DNA of 64,000 nt from Acephala macrosclerotiorum (lineage: Eukaryota > Ascomycota > Leotiomycetes > Helotiales > Mollisiaceae), in the NCBI GenBank assembly GCA_014904845.1, contig MU119406.1:1-64000 (forward strand). Direction: 5' to 3'. The notes under the pieces were generated by a model. The model was not told the DNA's origin. It made no database searches and worked only from the letters and a program-made list of their open reading frames with translations. The position numbers were made by a program, and so were the translations under genes. Each line of letters begins with the position of its first letter. Position 1 is the first letter of the stretch. Below are positions 63,140 to 64,000 of this stretch, piece by piece.

Positions 63140-64000
63140 TATGGTGTTTTATTCGGGTTGAAGGTTTTGATGAAGGGGCATGTTGAACTAAAGTCAGGGT
63201 CCAGAGCATTATATCTTCGGCTAGCGCTGACAGCTACAAGGATACTTTAGTACCCGAGAAAGGCGAGATGCCGATGTTAGCGCTGATGAGGCTGACTGGA
63301 TAGGGGTCGTCGGCTAGTCAGAGTTCGTGGGGAGGCCCTGAATTGTACGTTGCATTGGTTATGCATGAAGGTGTGATGGGCGGGGCAGCAAACTCTTGAC
63401 AGCCGGTAGCGTTGGGAAACCTGGCGGCAGCGGAGGGACATTTGAGAGTAATGTGGCTGTGAAAGTATTCCTAATGTAGGGAGCTGTCGTGATATCTTCG
63501 GGCTTGGCGGCGTGATATCCATTATTGGACAAGGAGGTGTGGCCAGTGAGTATGTTATGCTACGAAAATTGAGCATGGACCACCGGCAGATGCACGTATC
63601 TACGAGGAAAGAACATAAGTCTCGTAGGGAGGGCTTCCATCGTCCCAAATGGTTTAAGAGGACGACTCCTTTTTCAACATGTTCTGAATCATGATTATAA
63701 TGCTTCAAATACGTTCTATTGCTCTGTGATTCATCGTCTGAATGTATCTGATGAAGAATGACGCAATGCAATTTATTATGAATCTGCAAAACAAATTTTC
63801 TGTTGGACGACATGGGTATCATTTCCATTACTCCCAAAGCTCCCCTCCACACAACAAGCTCCTTTCCATCTCACAAATTCAAATACAAGCCCCGGACACA
63901 AAATTTGCAGAATATACCCTCAGTGCTTCAAACTGTCTCGGACAAATTCCCTCCTTGAAAGTTCGTTAAGTGTTGCACGCGACGCCGCTTCAGTTGCCGT
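63140..64000. other. Right edge of window, no gene supported
   Basis: Contains the promoter of the FAD oxidase gene. A minus-strand 191-codon frame (63,852-63,277) is present, but its second half is low in protein character and no full domain is recognised. A gene crossing the window edge cannot be excluded. Confidence 0.4.

Noticed and set aside
63277..63852. Minus-strand 191-codon frame with IHNKLHCV, considered as a UstYa-like (DUF3328) remnant
   Set aside because: Only the HxxHC-like start is suggestive. The second conserved His/Cys motif is absent and the rest is low in protein character.
1..64000. tRNA, rRNA and CRISPR arrays
   Set aside because: No cloverleaf with a convincing B-box, no rRNA segment and no regularly spaced repeat array was found by eye.

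Overview
The window comes from the nuclear genome of a filamentous ascomycete (Pezizomycotina). Genes on both strands are broken by short introns (about 47-60 nt, GTRNGT donors, CTAAC/CTRAY branch sites, YAG acceptors). The gene set (NACHT-WD40 NLR, Trm1, GRAM/VASt sterol-transfer protein, berberine-bridge-like oxidase, GFA protein, GH67 remnant) is typical of these fungi. A huge AT-saturated block next to normal genes shows the C-to-T/G-to-A decay expected of repeat-induced point mutation (RIP). Leotiomycetes would fit, but the class is a guess.

Layout. (1) About 1-27,730 is a gene-free, RIP-ruined transposon block in which the surviving C residues sit almost only in CpG. Structure can still be read in it. 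An LTR retrotransposon spans 12,403-18,172, with two 326-bp LTRs and a GATTA/AATTA target duplication. It is nested inside one arm of a large degenerate inverted duplication (left arm about 4,180-6,320; right arm about 8,660-10,700, resuming at 18,173-18,432). A third, barely mutated copy of one end of that family lies at about 27,600-27,815, in the promoter of the first gene. A possible second LTR pair lies at 18,742 and 26,696. (2) 28,134-33,385 is an intact four-exon NACHT-WD40 NLR gene lying between this block and a second AT-rich tract (33,430-34,060). (3) 34,107-36,559 is a dead GH67 alpha-glucuronidase gene with three frameshifts, a missing 3' end and a 747-bp element with terminal inverted repeats (TIRs) in its middle. 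(4) 37,162-45,406 holds Trm1, two small membrane-protein genes, degenerate coding pieces and a 4-coumarate-CoA-ligase-like enzyme. (5) 46,575-46,847 is a small foldback/MITE-like element, followed by an AIG1-type GTPase-like gene and a decayed zinc-knuckle gene. (6) 50,695-56,952 carries a GRAM-VASt-TM (Lam/Ltc-like) sterol transporter and a divergently transcribed MIT/coiled-coil protein that share a 550-bp promoter region. (7) 58,580-63,130 carries a GFA-domain gene and a berberine-bridge-like FAD oxidase whose usual FAD-linking His is Asn.

I see no coherent metabolic cluster and no evidence that these genes act together. The organising theme is genome compartments: housekeeping genes (Trm1, Lam-like, MIT protein) in normal DNA, and an NLR and a decaying carbohydrate-active enzyme gene at the edge of a RIP-mutated repeat island.
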